Assembly: GCF_000423665.1 (NCBI RefSeq)
Contig: NZ_AUIK01000021.1
Location: 62,001-126,000 of the forward strand
Reading direction: 5' to 3'
Length of the DNA stretch: 64,000 nt
Source of the DNA: Solirubrobacter soli DSM 22325
Lineage (GTDB): Bacteria > Actinomycetota > Thermoleophilia > Solirubrobacterales > Solirubrobacteraceae
How positions within the stretch are numbered: position 1 is the stretch's first letter; each line of letters begins with the position of its first letter. Of this stretch, positions 1-8,655 are shown piece by piece. The translations under genes and the position numbers were made by a program. Under the pieces are notes generated by a model. It saw only the letters and a program-made list of their open reading frames with translations. It was not told where the DNA came from and made no database searches.

Positions 1-2390
1 CCGGAGCGCTTGGCGCGCAGGGAGCGGACCTTCGCCGGCTTCTTCAGACCCGGGGCGCGGTAGTGGGCGACGACGACGCGGTCGCGCAGCGCGCCGTCCT
101 GCTCGACGAGGGCGACGATGTCACGGCGCTCGGCGCGGCCGGCGGCCGGGGTGAACTTCAGCGTGCCGTGCGTGCCGCGGGCGACGCCGATCTCACCGGC
201 GGCGGACGGGCCGCGCTCGATGAAGCGCACGACCTGGCCGGGACGGGTCTTCACCTTGTAGGTGAGCTTGTTGCCGCGCACGCTCGCTTTCACCGACGGC
301 TTCTCCAGGCCCTGGGCCGAAGCGACCTTCGCGATCGGCACGGAGCCCGGGAGCGTCTCGACGCGCCACGTGCCGGCCTCCGGCTTGCCCAGCGCGACCT
401 GGGTCAGGTTCTCGTTCGGGACCTGCATGAGGAAGGAGCCCTTGGCGCCGACCGGCTTGACGTCGGCGGGCGTCTCGATGCGCTTGCCGCTCGGGGAGAT
501 GAACGCGACCTTCGGCACGCCGCCGCGGCCGGTGACGGCGATCACGGCGCCCGGCAGACCGCCGGGGATGCGCACGCTCTGGCCGGTGGCGGCCGAGGCC
601 GACGCGGTCAGGTTCTCGCGGTACGGGCCGAGGTCGCAGCCGGACCAGTAGAGCTTGGCCGACTTGCCCCAGGCGGCGCCGAAGCCGGGATGCCAGTCGC
701 CGACCCAGGTGTCGATCGTCAGGCAGACGGCGACGCCCTTGCTCGAGAGCAGGCCCTCGGCGCCGAGGCAGTAGTCGATGAAGTCCAGGCACGCCTTCAT
801 GTAGGCCTCGCCGTTGAACTTCTTGCCGAGGAACTCGAGCGAGGAGTAGCCGCGCAGCGCCGCGACGCCGTCCCAGCCCCAGTTGAACTTCGAGCGCATG
901 CCGACGTAGCCGTTGCCGTGGACCTCGAGCTCGGCGTCGGACATCGTCCAGCCGACGAGCTTGACCTTGCCGTAGGCGCGCATGACGCTCGGGCGGTCGT
1001 TGAACATCGTCATGCCGAGGCCGCCCTCGACCGAGAGCGCGGGCTTGCCGACCAGGGTCGGGCCGGCGGTGAGCGCGATGTCACCGCACAGCGCGGAGAT
1101 CGGCTTGCCGTGGTCGACGACGATCGGCGGGACGTTGAACGTCTGGCCCGTGACGTCCTTGAGCAGCTTGTTGACGTTGACGGTCTCCTTGCCGATCTTC
1201 GGCACGCACTTGGAGACCGTCGGGTTGAGCTCCAGGGCGAAGGAGAGGCGCTGAAGCGCGATCGGGCCGTAGTGCGGGCCGTTGGCACCGAAGGTGGTGT
1301 TGGCGTACAGCGAGGCGAACGAGCCGTTCTTGATGCCGAGGCCGCCGCTGACATCGAGCGGCACCGGCTGCGGGAGCCGCACGCGGGCGTCGACGTTCCA
1401 GCTCGAGTTGCCGTCGTATCGGACGTTGAGCTCGCTGAGGCTGAGGCCGGGGAGCCAGCCGTGGGCGATCTTGAAGTTGAAGCCGTTGTCGGCGCCGGAG
1501 CCGATGTTGATCTTGACCGGCGTGGTGGGCGTCCCGCCGCCGAGCTTCTCCGGCAGCGCGAAGTAGAACGCGAACTGCGACTTGCCGCCGGTCAGCAGCT
1601 GCGGCGCGATCGGCATGCCGGTGATCTTCATGCCGCCCAGCGAGGGCGCCGACGACTTGAAGCCGACCAGCTTGTCGCCCGTGACCGTCCAGTCGAGCTT
1701 GCCGGTCGACGTCGTCAGCGACGTCCCCTTGATGGTGACCTTGACCTTCGCGCTGTCGGCGGTGATCTTCGTGGCGCCGCGGGTGTCGATGGCGATGATC
1801 GCCCCGTTCTGCGGGCCGACGAAGATGCCGTTGAGCGCCATCGGCCACTTCGTCGTGTACGTCGAGCCCTTCTGCTCGAAGCACATCGAGGTCGCGACGA
1901 GCTTGCCGACGGTGACGCTGGTCTTGCACGGCGCCGGGGTGGGCGTCGCCACCGCGGTCGGCACCGGCACGACGACGGTCGGCTCAGGCGACGGCGTGGC
2001 CGTGGGCGTGGCCGTCGCCGTCGGCGTCGGCGTCGGCGTGACCTGGGTGGGTGGGGACGGTGTCACGTGAATCGACTCCACGGCCTGCCGGACGATCGGT
2101 ACAGCGCCCGGCCACGACGCCTTCACGACCACACGATGATCGCCCTCGGTCGTGAACCGGTGCACGACGGACTTGCCGGCGGCGTCGGGATGACCGTCGG
2201 CGTCGAAGTCCCACGTGACATCGTTGGACGTGGTCGTCGCCGTCAGGGTGACGTCGTCGAGGACGGTCGGCGCCGTCGGCGCCCAGCCGAGGCCGACGGT
2301 GTACTGCTGCTGTTGTTGCGCGGAGGCGGAGGCAGGGGCCAGCGCGACGACCGCCAGGGTGGCGAGCGCCGCACGCAGGGGGAGCGGCAT
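1..2390 (-). CDS. Secreted PKD-domain protein, 3' end beyond the window
   Basis: The frame opens with ATG at 2390 and stays open to base 1, so about 796 residues are visible and the C-terminus is missing. Residues 1-24 form a signal peptide ending in SASA, followed by a Gln run. Residues about 30-110 resemble a PKD-type beta domain (TWDFDADG, then HRFTTEGDHRVVVKA). A Thr/Pro linker follows (about 115-150). The remainder is a long beta-rich region I cannot assign, with a few Cys (SKCVPKIG, KACLDFIDYCLGAEG) that may form disulfides. GGAG lies about 11 bases upstream of the start. An extracellular or surface role is inferred from the signal peptide and PKD fold; no catalytic motif was seen. Confidence 0.75.
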   Translation of the reverse strand, partial: MPLPLRAALATLAVVALAPASASAQQQQQYTVGLGWAPTAPTVLDDVTLTATTTSNDVTWDFDADGHPDAAGKSVVHRFTTEGDHRVVVKASWPGAVPIVRQAVESIHVTPSPPTQVTPTPTPTATATPTATPSPEPTVVVPVPTAVATPTPAPCKTSVTVGKLVATSMCFEQKGSTYTTKWPMALNGIFVGPQNGAIIAIDTRGATKITADSAKVKVTIKGTSLTTSTGKLDWTVTGDKLVGFKSSAPSLGGMKITGMPIAPQLLTGGKSQFAFYFALPEKLGGGTPTTPVKINIGSGADNGFNFKIAHGWLPGLSLSELNVRYDGNSSWNVDARVRLPQPVPLDVSGGLGIKNGSFASLYANTTFGANGPHYGPIALQRLSFALELNPTVSKCVPKIGKETVNVNKLLKDVTGQTFNVPPIVVDHGKPISALCGDIALTAGPTLVGKPALSVEGGLGMTMFNDRPSVMRAYGKVKLVGWTMSDAELEVHGNGYVGMRSKFNWGWDGVAALRGYSSLEFLGKKFNGEAYMKACLDFIDYCLGAEGLLSSKGVAVCLTIDTWVGDWHPGFGAAWGKSAKLYWSGCDLGPYRENLTASASAATGQSVRIPGGLPGAVIAVTGRGGVPKVAFISPSGKRIETPADVKPVGAKGSFLMQVPNENLTQVALGKPEAGTWRVETLPGSVPIAKVASAQGLEKPSVKASVRGNKLTYKVKTRPGQVVRFIERGPSAAGEIGVARGTHGTLKFTPAAGRAERRDIVALVEQDGALRDRVVVAHYRAPGLKKPAKVRSLRAKRS

Positions 2391-2542
2391 GAAGTTGGGG
2401 TCTCCTTCGTGGGCGTGAGGAAGCGAGCGGAAGCCTCCCAGCGCGGACGTTCGCGCTTGGTGCGGCACCCTGGCGGATCGGCGTCGGCGCCCCGTCGGGC
2501 GTGGTGCGGTTTCCCACACCGTTCCCACCAAGCTGGAGGTTC

Positions 2543-2571
2543 TTGACGCGAGCACGCAGGTGGGTGATCGT
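2543..2571 (+). promoter_or_regulatory. Putative promoter with leaderless start
   Basis: TTGACG (2543-2548), a 17-base spacer and GATCGT (2566-2571) are followed six bases later by ATG at 2578. The spacing fits a housekeeping promoter producing a leaderless mRNA, and it supports 2578 as the start because no Shine-Dalgarno sequence is near. Confidence 0.4.
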
Positions 2572-2577
2572 CGCGCG

Positions 2578-3036
2578 ATGCCAGAACCGCAGACGCTCGC
2601 CGAGAGCCTCGAGCAATACGAAGACGCCGTCCCGGAGGAGGAGCGTCTGGACGCGTTGCACCGGCTCTTCTACGGCTTCTACGGCCGCGTGGCGATCATC
2701 GACCGCACGACGCACGAGCTCGCGCGCTGGGCGCGCGACGACCTCGCGTTCATCGACAATCTGACGGCACCGATGGCCGAGGCGCTGCGCGACAACGCGT
2801 TGCACGTCGGCCAGGATCTGTTCGGAGCGCGGATGCGGGCGATGAGCGCGCTCAAGCTCGTCTCCGCTCGGATGGCCGAGCTGCGCGAGCCGGGCACGAA
2901 CCCCGCGTTCACGCAGCGCTGGGCGCTGGCGTTCGACGAGCCGTCAGGACAGATCCGCGCGTACGACCTGTCGCAGCCCGGCGAGCATCCCGACCTGCCG
3001 TACGACCCGTTCAGCTACGACCCGGCCGCCGAGTGA
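2578..3036 (+). CDS. Hypothetical protein, 152 aa
   Basis: Not recognised. The protein is soluble, acidic and mostly helical by composition, with an N-terminal amphipathic stretch (LAESLEQYEDAVPEEERLDA) and a C-terminal Pro/Asp/Tyr-rich tail. No signal peptide, membrane segment or metal motif is visible. ATG 2578 is preferred over the in-frame GTG at 2560 because promoter-like boxes end six bases upstream of it. The gene is divergent from the PKD protein and its last 26 bases overlap tail-to-tail with the XRE-cupin regulator. Confidence 0.6.
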   Translation: MPEPQTLAESLEQYEDAVPEEERLDALHRLFYGFYGRVAIIDRTTHELARWARDDLAFIDNLTAPMAEALRDNALHVGQDLFGARMRAMSALKLVSARMAELREPGTNPAFTQRWALAFDEPSGQIRAYDLSQPGEHPDLPYDPFSYDPAAE

Positions 3037-3583
3037 GGGCGACGAGGTAACGGCACGCGCGGCGCCCGGGGTTGACGAAGACGCAGTCAGCCGGGGCGCC
3101 GAGCTGCAGGCAGTCGCCCTTCGCGAGCTCGTGGGCCGTCGCGCCCTCGACGAAGCGCAGCGTGCCCTCCAGCACCCAGAGCTGCTGGTGGGTGAAGACG
3201 TAGGCATCCGCCGGGTAGGCGACCTGCGCACCCGGCGGCAACGTCACCTCCACGAGCTCGAGCGCTCCACCCGCGGCGGGTGACACCGCGCGGCGCGTGT
3301 AGCCCGTGTCGGGGTCCGTCCACAGCGGCTGGTCGGCCGCGCGTGCGAGCCGGGACTCGGCGTGCTCGGCACGGGCGATCAGCTCGCTCAGCGTCAGGCC
3401 CAGCGCGCCCGAGAGCCGGCCGAGGAGCGCGGCGGTGGGCTGCGCCTCGGCGCGCTCGATCTTCGCGATCATCGCCCGCGAGACGCCGGACCGCTCGGCC
3501 AGCGCACTGGTCGAGAGCCCTTGGGCCTCGCGCGCCGCCAGCACCGCCGCCGCCAGCGCCTCGTCCGTCATCATAGTGGACAC
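3011..3583 (-). CDS. XRE-family regulator with C-terminal cupin domain
   Basis: Residues about 10-65 are an HTH_3 DNA-binding domain (AREAQGLSTSALAERSGVSR, then AMIAKIERAEAQPT). Residues about 105-180 are a cupin_2 barrel (LPPGAQVAYPADAYVFTHQQ, then a glycine-rich second half). This two-domain design is typical of cytoplasmic regulators whose cupin senses a small molecule. It is divergent from a PAT-like acetyltransferase with 18 bp between starts and probably controls it and itself. GTG 3583 lies seven bases after a TATCGT -10 box on this strand; ATG at 3574 or 3571 are alternatives. Confidence 0.85.
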   Translation of the reverse strand: MSTMMTDEALAAAVLAAREAQGLSTSALAERSGVSRAMIAKIERAEAQPTAALLGRLSGALGLTLSELIARAEHAESRLARAADQPLWTDPDTGYTRRAVSPAAGGALELVEVTLPPGAQVAYPADAYVFTHQQLWVLEGTLRFVEGATAHELAKGDCLQLGAPADCVFVNPGRRACRYLVALTRRPGRS

Positions 3584-3588
3584 GGTGC

Positions 3589-3598
3589 GTACGATAGT
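3589..3598. promoter_or_regulatory. Overlapping divergent -10 boxes, leaderless on both sides
   Basis: TACGAT (3590-3595, plus) ends six bases before the acetyltransferase ATG at 3602. TATCGT (3596-3591, minus) ends seven bases before GTG 3583 of the regulator. Both fit TANNNT and overlap by five bases, so the two promoters probably compete for polymerase. Confidence 0.5.
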
Positions 3599-3601
3599 CA
3601 C

Positions 3602-4111
3602 ATGTTGATCCGCTCCGCAACCCAGGCTGACGCCGACGCGTGCGCCGCGATCTACGCGCCGTACGTCACCGACACCGCGATCACCTTCGAGACCGAGGTA
3701 CCGAGCGCCGACGAGATGGCCGGGCGGATCGCGACCGCCATCGCCTGGATCGTCGTCGAGGACGAGGGCCGCGTCACGGGCTACGCCTACGCGGGCCGCT
3801 TCCACCCGCGCGCGGCGTACCGCTGGGCGTGCGAGGTCAGCGTCTACCTGGAACCCGGCCGGCGCCGCACCGGCGCCGGCCGAGCTCTGTATGACGTCCT
3901 GCTCCGCGACCTCGCCGACCGGGGCTACCGGTCGGCGATCGCGGGGATGACACTGCCCAACCCCGCCAGCGAAGGCCTCCATCGGGCCCTCGGCTTCGAG
4001 CCGGTCGGCACCTACCGCAGCATCGGCTACAAGCTCGGTGCCTGGCACGACGTCCACTGGGCCCAGCGGGTCCTCGCCCAAGGCGAGGACCCACCGGCGG
4101 ACCCCGGTTAG
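3602..4111 (+). CDS. GNAT acetyltransferase, phosphinothricin N-acetyltransferase-like
   Basis: A 169-residue cytoplasmic GNAT enzyme predicted to transfer acetyl from acetyl-CoA to an amino group of a small molecule. The whole chain matches the PAT/Bar-like group: N-terminal IRSATQADADACAAIYAPYV, the signature around FHPRAAYRWACEVSVYL (about residues 62-80), the acetyl-CoA loop RRRTGAGRALY (about 84-95) and the C-terminal ALGFEPVGTYRSIGYKLGAW. Substrate is unknown; methionine sulfoximine- or methionine-sulfone-type amines are common for this group. Paired with the divergent XRE-cupin regulator. Its stop overlaps the end of the facing ThuA gene by 4 bp. Confidence 0.9.
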   Translation: MLIRSATQADADACAAIYAPYVTDTAITFETEVPSADEMAGRIATAIAWIVVEDEGRVTGYAYAGRFHPRAAYRWACEVSVYLEPGRRRTGAGRALYDVLLRDLADRGYRSAIAGMTLPNPASEGLHRALGFEPVGTYRSIGYKLGAWHDVHWAQRVLAQGEDPPADPG

Positions 4112-7100
4112 GGAGTTGTCGTGGACAGCGTGAACGTCAACGTCTTGCCGTAGTTGCCGGCACGCAGCGTCTCGTTGGCGTCGACGACCTGCTTGAACGC
4201 GACCGTGACCGCGTCCGAGCTGACCGAGCGAGGCCAGGAGAGCAACGTGACCGGGTTCGACCCGACGGGCGCGAACGCGGTGCTCGGGTTGGCCGTGTTG
4301 CTGGCCTTCACCTGGATCGGCGAGGCCAGGGCGTACGTGCCGTTGATGAGCTTGCCCGGGTTGGTCGGGTCGGGATCGGCGACCGTCAGCGCCGCGTCAC
4401 CCGCGGTGCTGGTGACGACCGCGGGCACGGAGGCCGTGTACTCGCCCGCCACGCCCGGTGTCAGCGCGCCCAGCTTCGCCGGGCCACCCAGCGACAGCGC
4501 CAGCACGAGCGGCACGTCCGCGCCGACGGACTGGCCGACCTCGACCTTGCGCTGCTCGACCACGATCGTGAACGACTTGGTGTCGGTTCCGCCCTTGCCG
4601 TCGGACACCGTCACCTTCGCCGTGAACGTGCCGGGCGTCGTGTAGGTGTGCGTCGGGTTCTGGATGGTCGACGTGCCGTTGTCGCCGAAGTCCCACGCGT
4701 ACGTGAGCGGGTTGTTGTCGGCGTCCGTCGCGCTCGCGGTGAACTTGATCGCGTCGCCCGCGCCGATCGTGCCCTGCGGGTCACGGGAGGCGGTGAGGAC
4801 GGGTGCGGCGTTCGGGTCCACGCCGCAGTCGGCGTCGACGACCTGGCCGGCCGCCGTGTCCATGCCACCGAGCAGATGCTTCAGGAACGTCGCATCCGTG
4901 TAGGTGGCCTCGGTGTGGCCGAGGGCGGTGTAGAACATCCGGCCGCCGTCGTAGCGCTTGCACCAGGCGATCGGGTGGTCGTCATCCACGCCGTCCGTAC
5001 CATCGGACTCCGTGTAGGTCGACTCGTCCATCGTCAACAGCACGTGGATCGGGGTCTGCGTGCGGGGACTGACATCGTCGCCGCCGCCGTTGACCACCGG
5101 GTTGTCGATCTTCTGGAAGTTGTACCACTCGTCGACGCGCGTCCAGCGAGCCGGGATGTCCTTCGTGGAGGCCTTGTTCGGGTCCTCGACGACGACCGTG
5201 GCGGTCGGCGTGCCGTTCGGGTGGTTGCGGAAGTACGCGCCCGTCAGGCGGCCGTACCACGGCCAGGTGTACTCGGTGTCGGTCGCCGAGTGGATGCCTG
5301 CGTAGCCCTTGCCGGAGCGGATGAAGCGCTCGAACGCGGCCTGCTGGTCGTCGCTGAGCACGTCACCCGTGGTCGAGTTGAACACCACCAGGTCGTAGCG
5401 GCCGAGGAACGCGTCGTTGAAGCGCGTCGCGTCCTCGGTCCAGTCGACCGTGAAGTTGTTCTCGCGGCCCAGCTTCGCGATCGCCACTTCGGCCTCGTCG
5501 ATCGCCGAATGGCGGAACGCGGCCGTCTTGGAGAAGACGAGGACGTGGTACCGGGCGCTCGGGTCGAGCGTGGCCGGGAACACGTTGATGCCGCCGCCGT
5601 TCGGAGCGGACGCGAGCGTGCGTGTCGTCACGCCGCCGAGGCCGTCGCTGACGCGCAGGACCGGCGCGGCCGAGGCCGTGTAGGTCCTGGTCGCCGTGGC
5701 GCCCTGGGTCTCGAACGTGCCGTCGCCGTCGAGGTCCCACTCGTAGGTGACCGCCTGCCCGTCGGGGTCGGTGGCCGTCGCCGAGAAGGACACGTTGAGC
5801 GGAGCGAAGCCCTCGTTGGGGGTGGCTGTCGCGGCCGAGATCGTCGGCGCGCGGTTGGCCTGGACGACGACGCTCAGCGTCGCGGTGCCCGTGCCGCCCT
5901 TGCCGTCGCTCACGGTGACGACGACGTTGAACGTCGCGGCGGTGGCGAACGTGTGGGTCACGCTCGCGCCCGTGCCGGCCGCCGTCGAGTCGCCGAAGTT
6001 CCACGAGTAGGTGAGCGTGTCACCGTCGACATCGGCGCCCGTCGCCGTGAAGGTGATCGGGATGCCGACGCGCGTGTTGCCCGTCGGATTGCGCGTGGCG
6101 GTGACCGTCGGGTTGGAGTTGGCGCCTGCGACGTTCACCGTCACGGTGGCGTTGCCGGTGCCGCCCTTGCCGTCTGACACCGTCACCTTGGCCGTGTAGT
6201 TGCCGGCGTTCGGGTAGGTGTGCTTCGGGTTCTGCTCCGTGGAGGCCGCCGACGAGTCGCCGAAGTCCCACGAGTAGGTCAGGGTGTCGCCGTCGGCGTC
6301 CGCGCCGGTCGCCGTGAACGAGACCTCCGTGCCGGGCGCGACCGTGCCGGTCGGCGTCCGCGCCGCGGTCACCGTCGGGTTGCGGTTGCCCTGCGTGACG
6401 GTGACATTGACCGTCTGGGTGGCGCTGCCGCCCTTGCCGTCGGTGACCGTCACCTTGGCCGCGTACGTGCCGGGCGTCGCGTAGGTCTTCGTCGGGTTCT
6501 GCTGGTTGCTCGTCGTCGAGTCGCCGAAGTCCCACGCGTAGGAGAGCGTGTCGCCGTCGGCGTCGGTCGCGGCGGCGGCGAAGTTGATCGCCGTGTTGGT
6601 GTCCACGTTGCCGCTCGGCGTGCGCGTCGCGGACGTGATCACCGGGTTGGCGTTCGGGGCGTTCGTGCAGCCCGGGATCGCCGGGGCATTGGTGCCCTCG
6701 ACCTGCCACCAGTCGAAGACCGCGTTGACGGTCGTCGTGGCGGCGTTGGACAGCGCGAAGAAGCCGATCCGGGGGTTCGCCGGCAGCGCCGTCGAGGACT
6801 GGCCGGCCTGCGTCCAGGTGGTCCCGTCGGCCGAGTACTGGCCGATCAGCGTCGTGCCGTCATAGACGATCCGCAGCCACATGTTCGGGTCCTGCGCGGC
6901 CGGCAGGTTGGTCGTGTGGTCGGCGCTCTGGTTGCGGGCGGTCGCGGCGACCTCCTGGATGAACTCGACGAACTCCGTCTTGGTCGTCGCCCCCGCCGTG
7001 TTGGTCGAGGTGCGGTCGAGCTTGATGTAGTTGTCGTCGTCGCCGTAGACGATGAGGCCGCCCTGCTGATACTGGGCGGTGCCCTTGTGGTTGAGCTTGG

Positions 7101-8550
7101 TGGTGATCGTCCACGCGCCGGAGGGCGCCGGACGCGTCACGATGTTCTTGGCCGTGTTGGTCGTCTGGTAGAGATCGCCGGCCTGGGTCGGGATCGTCAC
7201 CGCGCCGTTGGAGACAGTCAGGGTGGCATCGCGGCGGAGCACGCTCCACGCGGCGCCGAGCTCGTTCCCGTTGAAGTCGTCGCGGTAGACGCCCGGCGTG
7301 CAGGTCGCGCCGTAGACGGTCGTCAGGACCGTCGCCGAGGCGCTGCCGCCCTTGCCGTCGGAGACCGTGACCTTGACGCTGTACGCGCCCGCCGTCGCGA
7401 ACGTGTGCGAGACGGTCGCGCCCGTGCCGGTCTGGCCGTCGCCGAAGTCCCACGCGTACGTGAGCGGGTCGCTGTCGGCGTCGGCGCCGACCGCCGTGTA
7501 GGCGAAGCTGGTGTTGACGTTGCCGTCGCCGCTCGGCGTGCGCGAGGCGGTGACCGTCGGGGCGGTGTTGGCGGCGGTCACCGTGACCGGGACGGTCGCC
7601 TCGCCGGTGCCACCCTTGCCGTCGGACACCGTCACCTTCGCGGTGAACGAGCCGGCCGCGGCGTACGTGTGCGACGGGTTCTGCGTCGTCGACGTCGCCG
7701 TCGAGTCGCCGAAGTCCCACGTGTACGTCAGCGTGTCACCGTCGGCGTCGGTGCCGGTCGCGGTGAACGCGACGGCGGTGCCGGTCGGGACGCTGCCCGT
7801 GGGCGTGCGCGCGGCCGTGACCGTGGGCGCGCGGTTGGGCTGGGTGATCGTGACGCTGTTGGTCGCCGTGCCCGTGCCGCCCTTGCCGTCGGACACCGTG
7901 ACCTTGACCGAGTAGGTGCCGGCCGAATCGAAGGTGTGGTTGGGGTTCTGCTGGGTGGAGGTCTGGCTGTCCCCGAAGTCCCAGGCGTAGGTGAGCGGGT
8001 CGCCGTCGGCGTCCGCGCCCGTCGCGGTGAACGCGATCGAGGTGCCGCGCGGGACGTCGCCGGAGGGTGTGCGCCCGATCGTGACGGTCGGGTTGGTGTT
8101 CGACGCCGCGGCGACGATGACACTGCCGAGCATGTTGGGATGCACGTTGCAGTAGAAGTTGTAGGTCCCGGCGGCGGCGAACGTGCACTCACCGGCCCAG
8201 CCGGGCGGCTCGCCGAACGCCGGCAGTGGCGGCGCCGCCATGATCGGGATGCCCGGGGAGGCCACGGTCTGCGTGCAGCTCGCCGGCTGCGGGCCGGGTT
8301 GGTTGAAGACCACGTTGTGGGCGCTGTTGCCCGTGGGATAGCTGAACGTGACCTTCTCGCCCGGCGAGATCGTCACGCTGTTCTTCTGCGGGTTGGACTG
8401 CGACGCGTCCATGAACAACGAGCCGAAGTTCTCGTCGTCGGCCGCCTTGATCGCGCCCGGTGCCGCCGATGCGACGGCGGGCACCACGAGCGCCAACAGC
8501 GCGAGGCCGCTCGCCAGCCATGGCCCGCGCCTCCTCTTCAGTCCCAACAC
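4108..8550 (-). CDS. Giant secreted cupredoxin-PKD-ThuA protein, 1480 aa
   Basis: Starts at GTG 8550 with GAGGAGGAGG five bases upstream. Order: signal peptide (1-29); plastocyanin-like cupredoxin (about 35-150) with likely type-1 copper ligands His78, Cys134, His137 and Met140; three PKD repeats with WDFGD motifs; a concanavalin-like domain (about 418-635, RDDFNGNELGAAWSV) resembling DUF1349 or GH43 C-terminal domains; four more PKD-type repeats; a ThuA-like glutamine-amidotransferase-fold domain (about 985-1215, VLVFSKTAAFRHSAIDEAEV, GYAGIHSATDTEYTW); an eighth PKD; and a C-terminal beta module (about 1315-1480) ending TLTFTLSTTTP that two other proteins here share. The likely role is extracellular polysaccharide or sugar processing on the cell surface, by inference. 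Follows the ThuA-dehydrogenase gene on the same strand. Confidence 0.85.
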   Translation of the reverse strand: MLGLKRRRGPWLASGLALLALVVPAVASAAPGAIKAADDENFGSLFMDASQSNPQKNSVTISPGEKVTFSYPTGNSAHNVVFNQPGPQPASCTQTVASPGIPIMAAPPLPAFGEPPGWAGECTFAAAGTYNFYCNVHPNMLGSVIVAAASNTNPTVTIGRTPSGDVPRGTSIAFTATGADADGDPLTYAWDFGDSQTSTQQNPNHTFDSAGTYSVKVTVSDGKGGTGTATNSVTITQPNRAPTVTAARTPTGSVPTGTAVAFTATGTDADGDTLTYTWDFGDSTATSTTQNPSHTYAAAGSFTAKVTVSDGKGGTGEATVPVTVTAANTAPTVTASRTPSGDGNVNTSFAYTAVGADADSDPLTYAWDFGDGQTGTGATVSHTFATAGAYSVKVTVSDGKGGSASATVLTTVYGATCTPGVYRDDFNGNELGAAWSVLRRDATLTVSNGAVTIPTQAGDLYQTTNTAKNIVTRPAPSGAWTITTKLNHKGTAQYQQGGLIVYGDDDNYIKLDRTSTNTAGATTKTEFVEFIQEVAATARNQSADHTTNLPAAQDPNMWLRIVYDGTTLIGQYSADGTTWTQAGQSSTALPANPRIGFFALSNAATTTVNAVFDWWQVEGTNAPAIPGCTNAPNANPVITSATRTPSGNVDTNTAINFAAAATDADGDTLSYAWDFGDSTTSNQQNPTKTYATPGTYAAKVTVTDGKGGSATQTVNVTVTQGNRNPTVTAARTPTGTVAPGTEVSFTATGADADGDTLTYSWDFGDSSAASTEQNPKHTYPNAGNYTAKVTVSDGKGGTGNATVTVNVAGANSNPTVTATRNPTGNTRVGIPITFTATGADVDGDTLTYSWNFGDSTAAGTGASVTHTFATAATFNVVVTVSDGKGGTGTATLSVVVQANRAPTISAATATPNEGFAPLNVSFSATATDPDGQAVTYEWDLDGDGTFETQGATATRTYTASAAPVLRVSDGLGGVTTRTLASAPNGGGINVFPATLDPSARYHVLVFSKTAAFRHSAIDEAEVAIAKLGRENNFTVDWTEDATRFNDAFLGRYDLVVFNSTTGDVLSDDQQAAFERFIRSGKGYAGIHSATDTEYTWPWYGRLTGAYFRNHPNGTPTATVVVEDPNKASTKDIPARWTRVDEWYNFQKIDNPVVNGGGDDVSPRTQTPIHVLLTMDESTYTESDGTDGVDDDHPIAWCKRYDGGRMFYTALGHTEATYTDATFLKHLLGGMDTAAGQVVDADCGVDPNAAPVLTASRDPQGTIGAGDAIKFTASATDADNNPLTYAWDFGDNGTSTIQNPTHTYTTPGTFTAKVTVSDGKGGTDTKSFTIVVEQRKVEVGQSVGADVPLVLALSLGGPAKLGALTPGVAGEYTASVPAVVTSTAGDAALTVADPDPTNPGKLINGTYALASPIQVKASNTANPSTAFAPVGSNPVTLLSWPRSVSSDAVTVAFKQVVDANETLRAGNYGKTLTFTLSTTTP

Positions 8551-8576
8551 GGGAACCTCCTCCTCAGTCCCAACAC
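8530..8576 (-). repeat. Duplicated start/SD segment, 26 bp period
   Basis: A 21-base unit starting GTGTTGGGACTGA and ending GAGGAGG occurs at 8550-8530 and again at 8576-8556 on the minus strand, with one mismatch. The downstream copy contains the real GTG start; the upstream copy supplies its Shine-Dalgarno GAGGAGG and a decoy GTG that is out of frame. Confidence 0.7.
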
Positions 8577-8612
8577 GACATGACCCTCCATCAAAGATCT
8601 CGATATGGACGC

Positions 8613-8640
8613 GCCGGGGCGGCCCTGCGGCCGCCCCGGC
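8613..8640 (-). terminator. Strong GC hairpin after the ThuA-dehydrogenase gene
   Basis: Perfect 12 bp stem (GCCGGGGCGGCC, 8613-8624) with loop CTGC and matching right arm 8629-8640. It lies 15 bp past the stop of the upstream gene and has no T-run, as usual in high-GC actinobacteria. It probably separates expression of the two giant exoprotein genes. Confidence 0.7.
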
Positions 8641-8655
8641 GTCAACGGCTGTGCT

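Noticed and set aside
63..2546. 827-codon plus-strand open frame at the left edge
   Set aside because: Antisense shadow; the minus frame encodes a signal peptide and PKD domain and runs off the edge.
6220..8583. 787-codon plus-strand open frame opposite the PKD repeats
   Set aside because: Its repetitiveness merely mirrors the PKD repeats; no start signal or fold.
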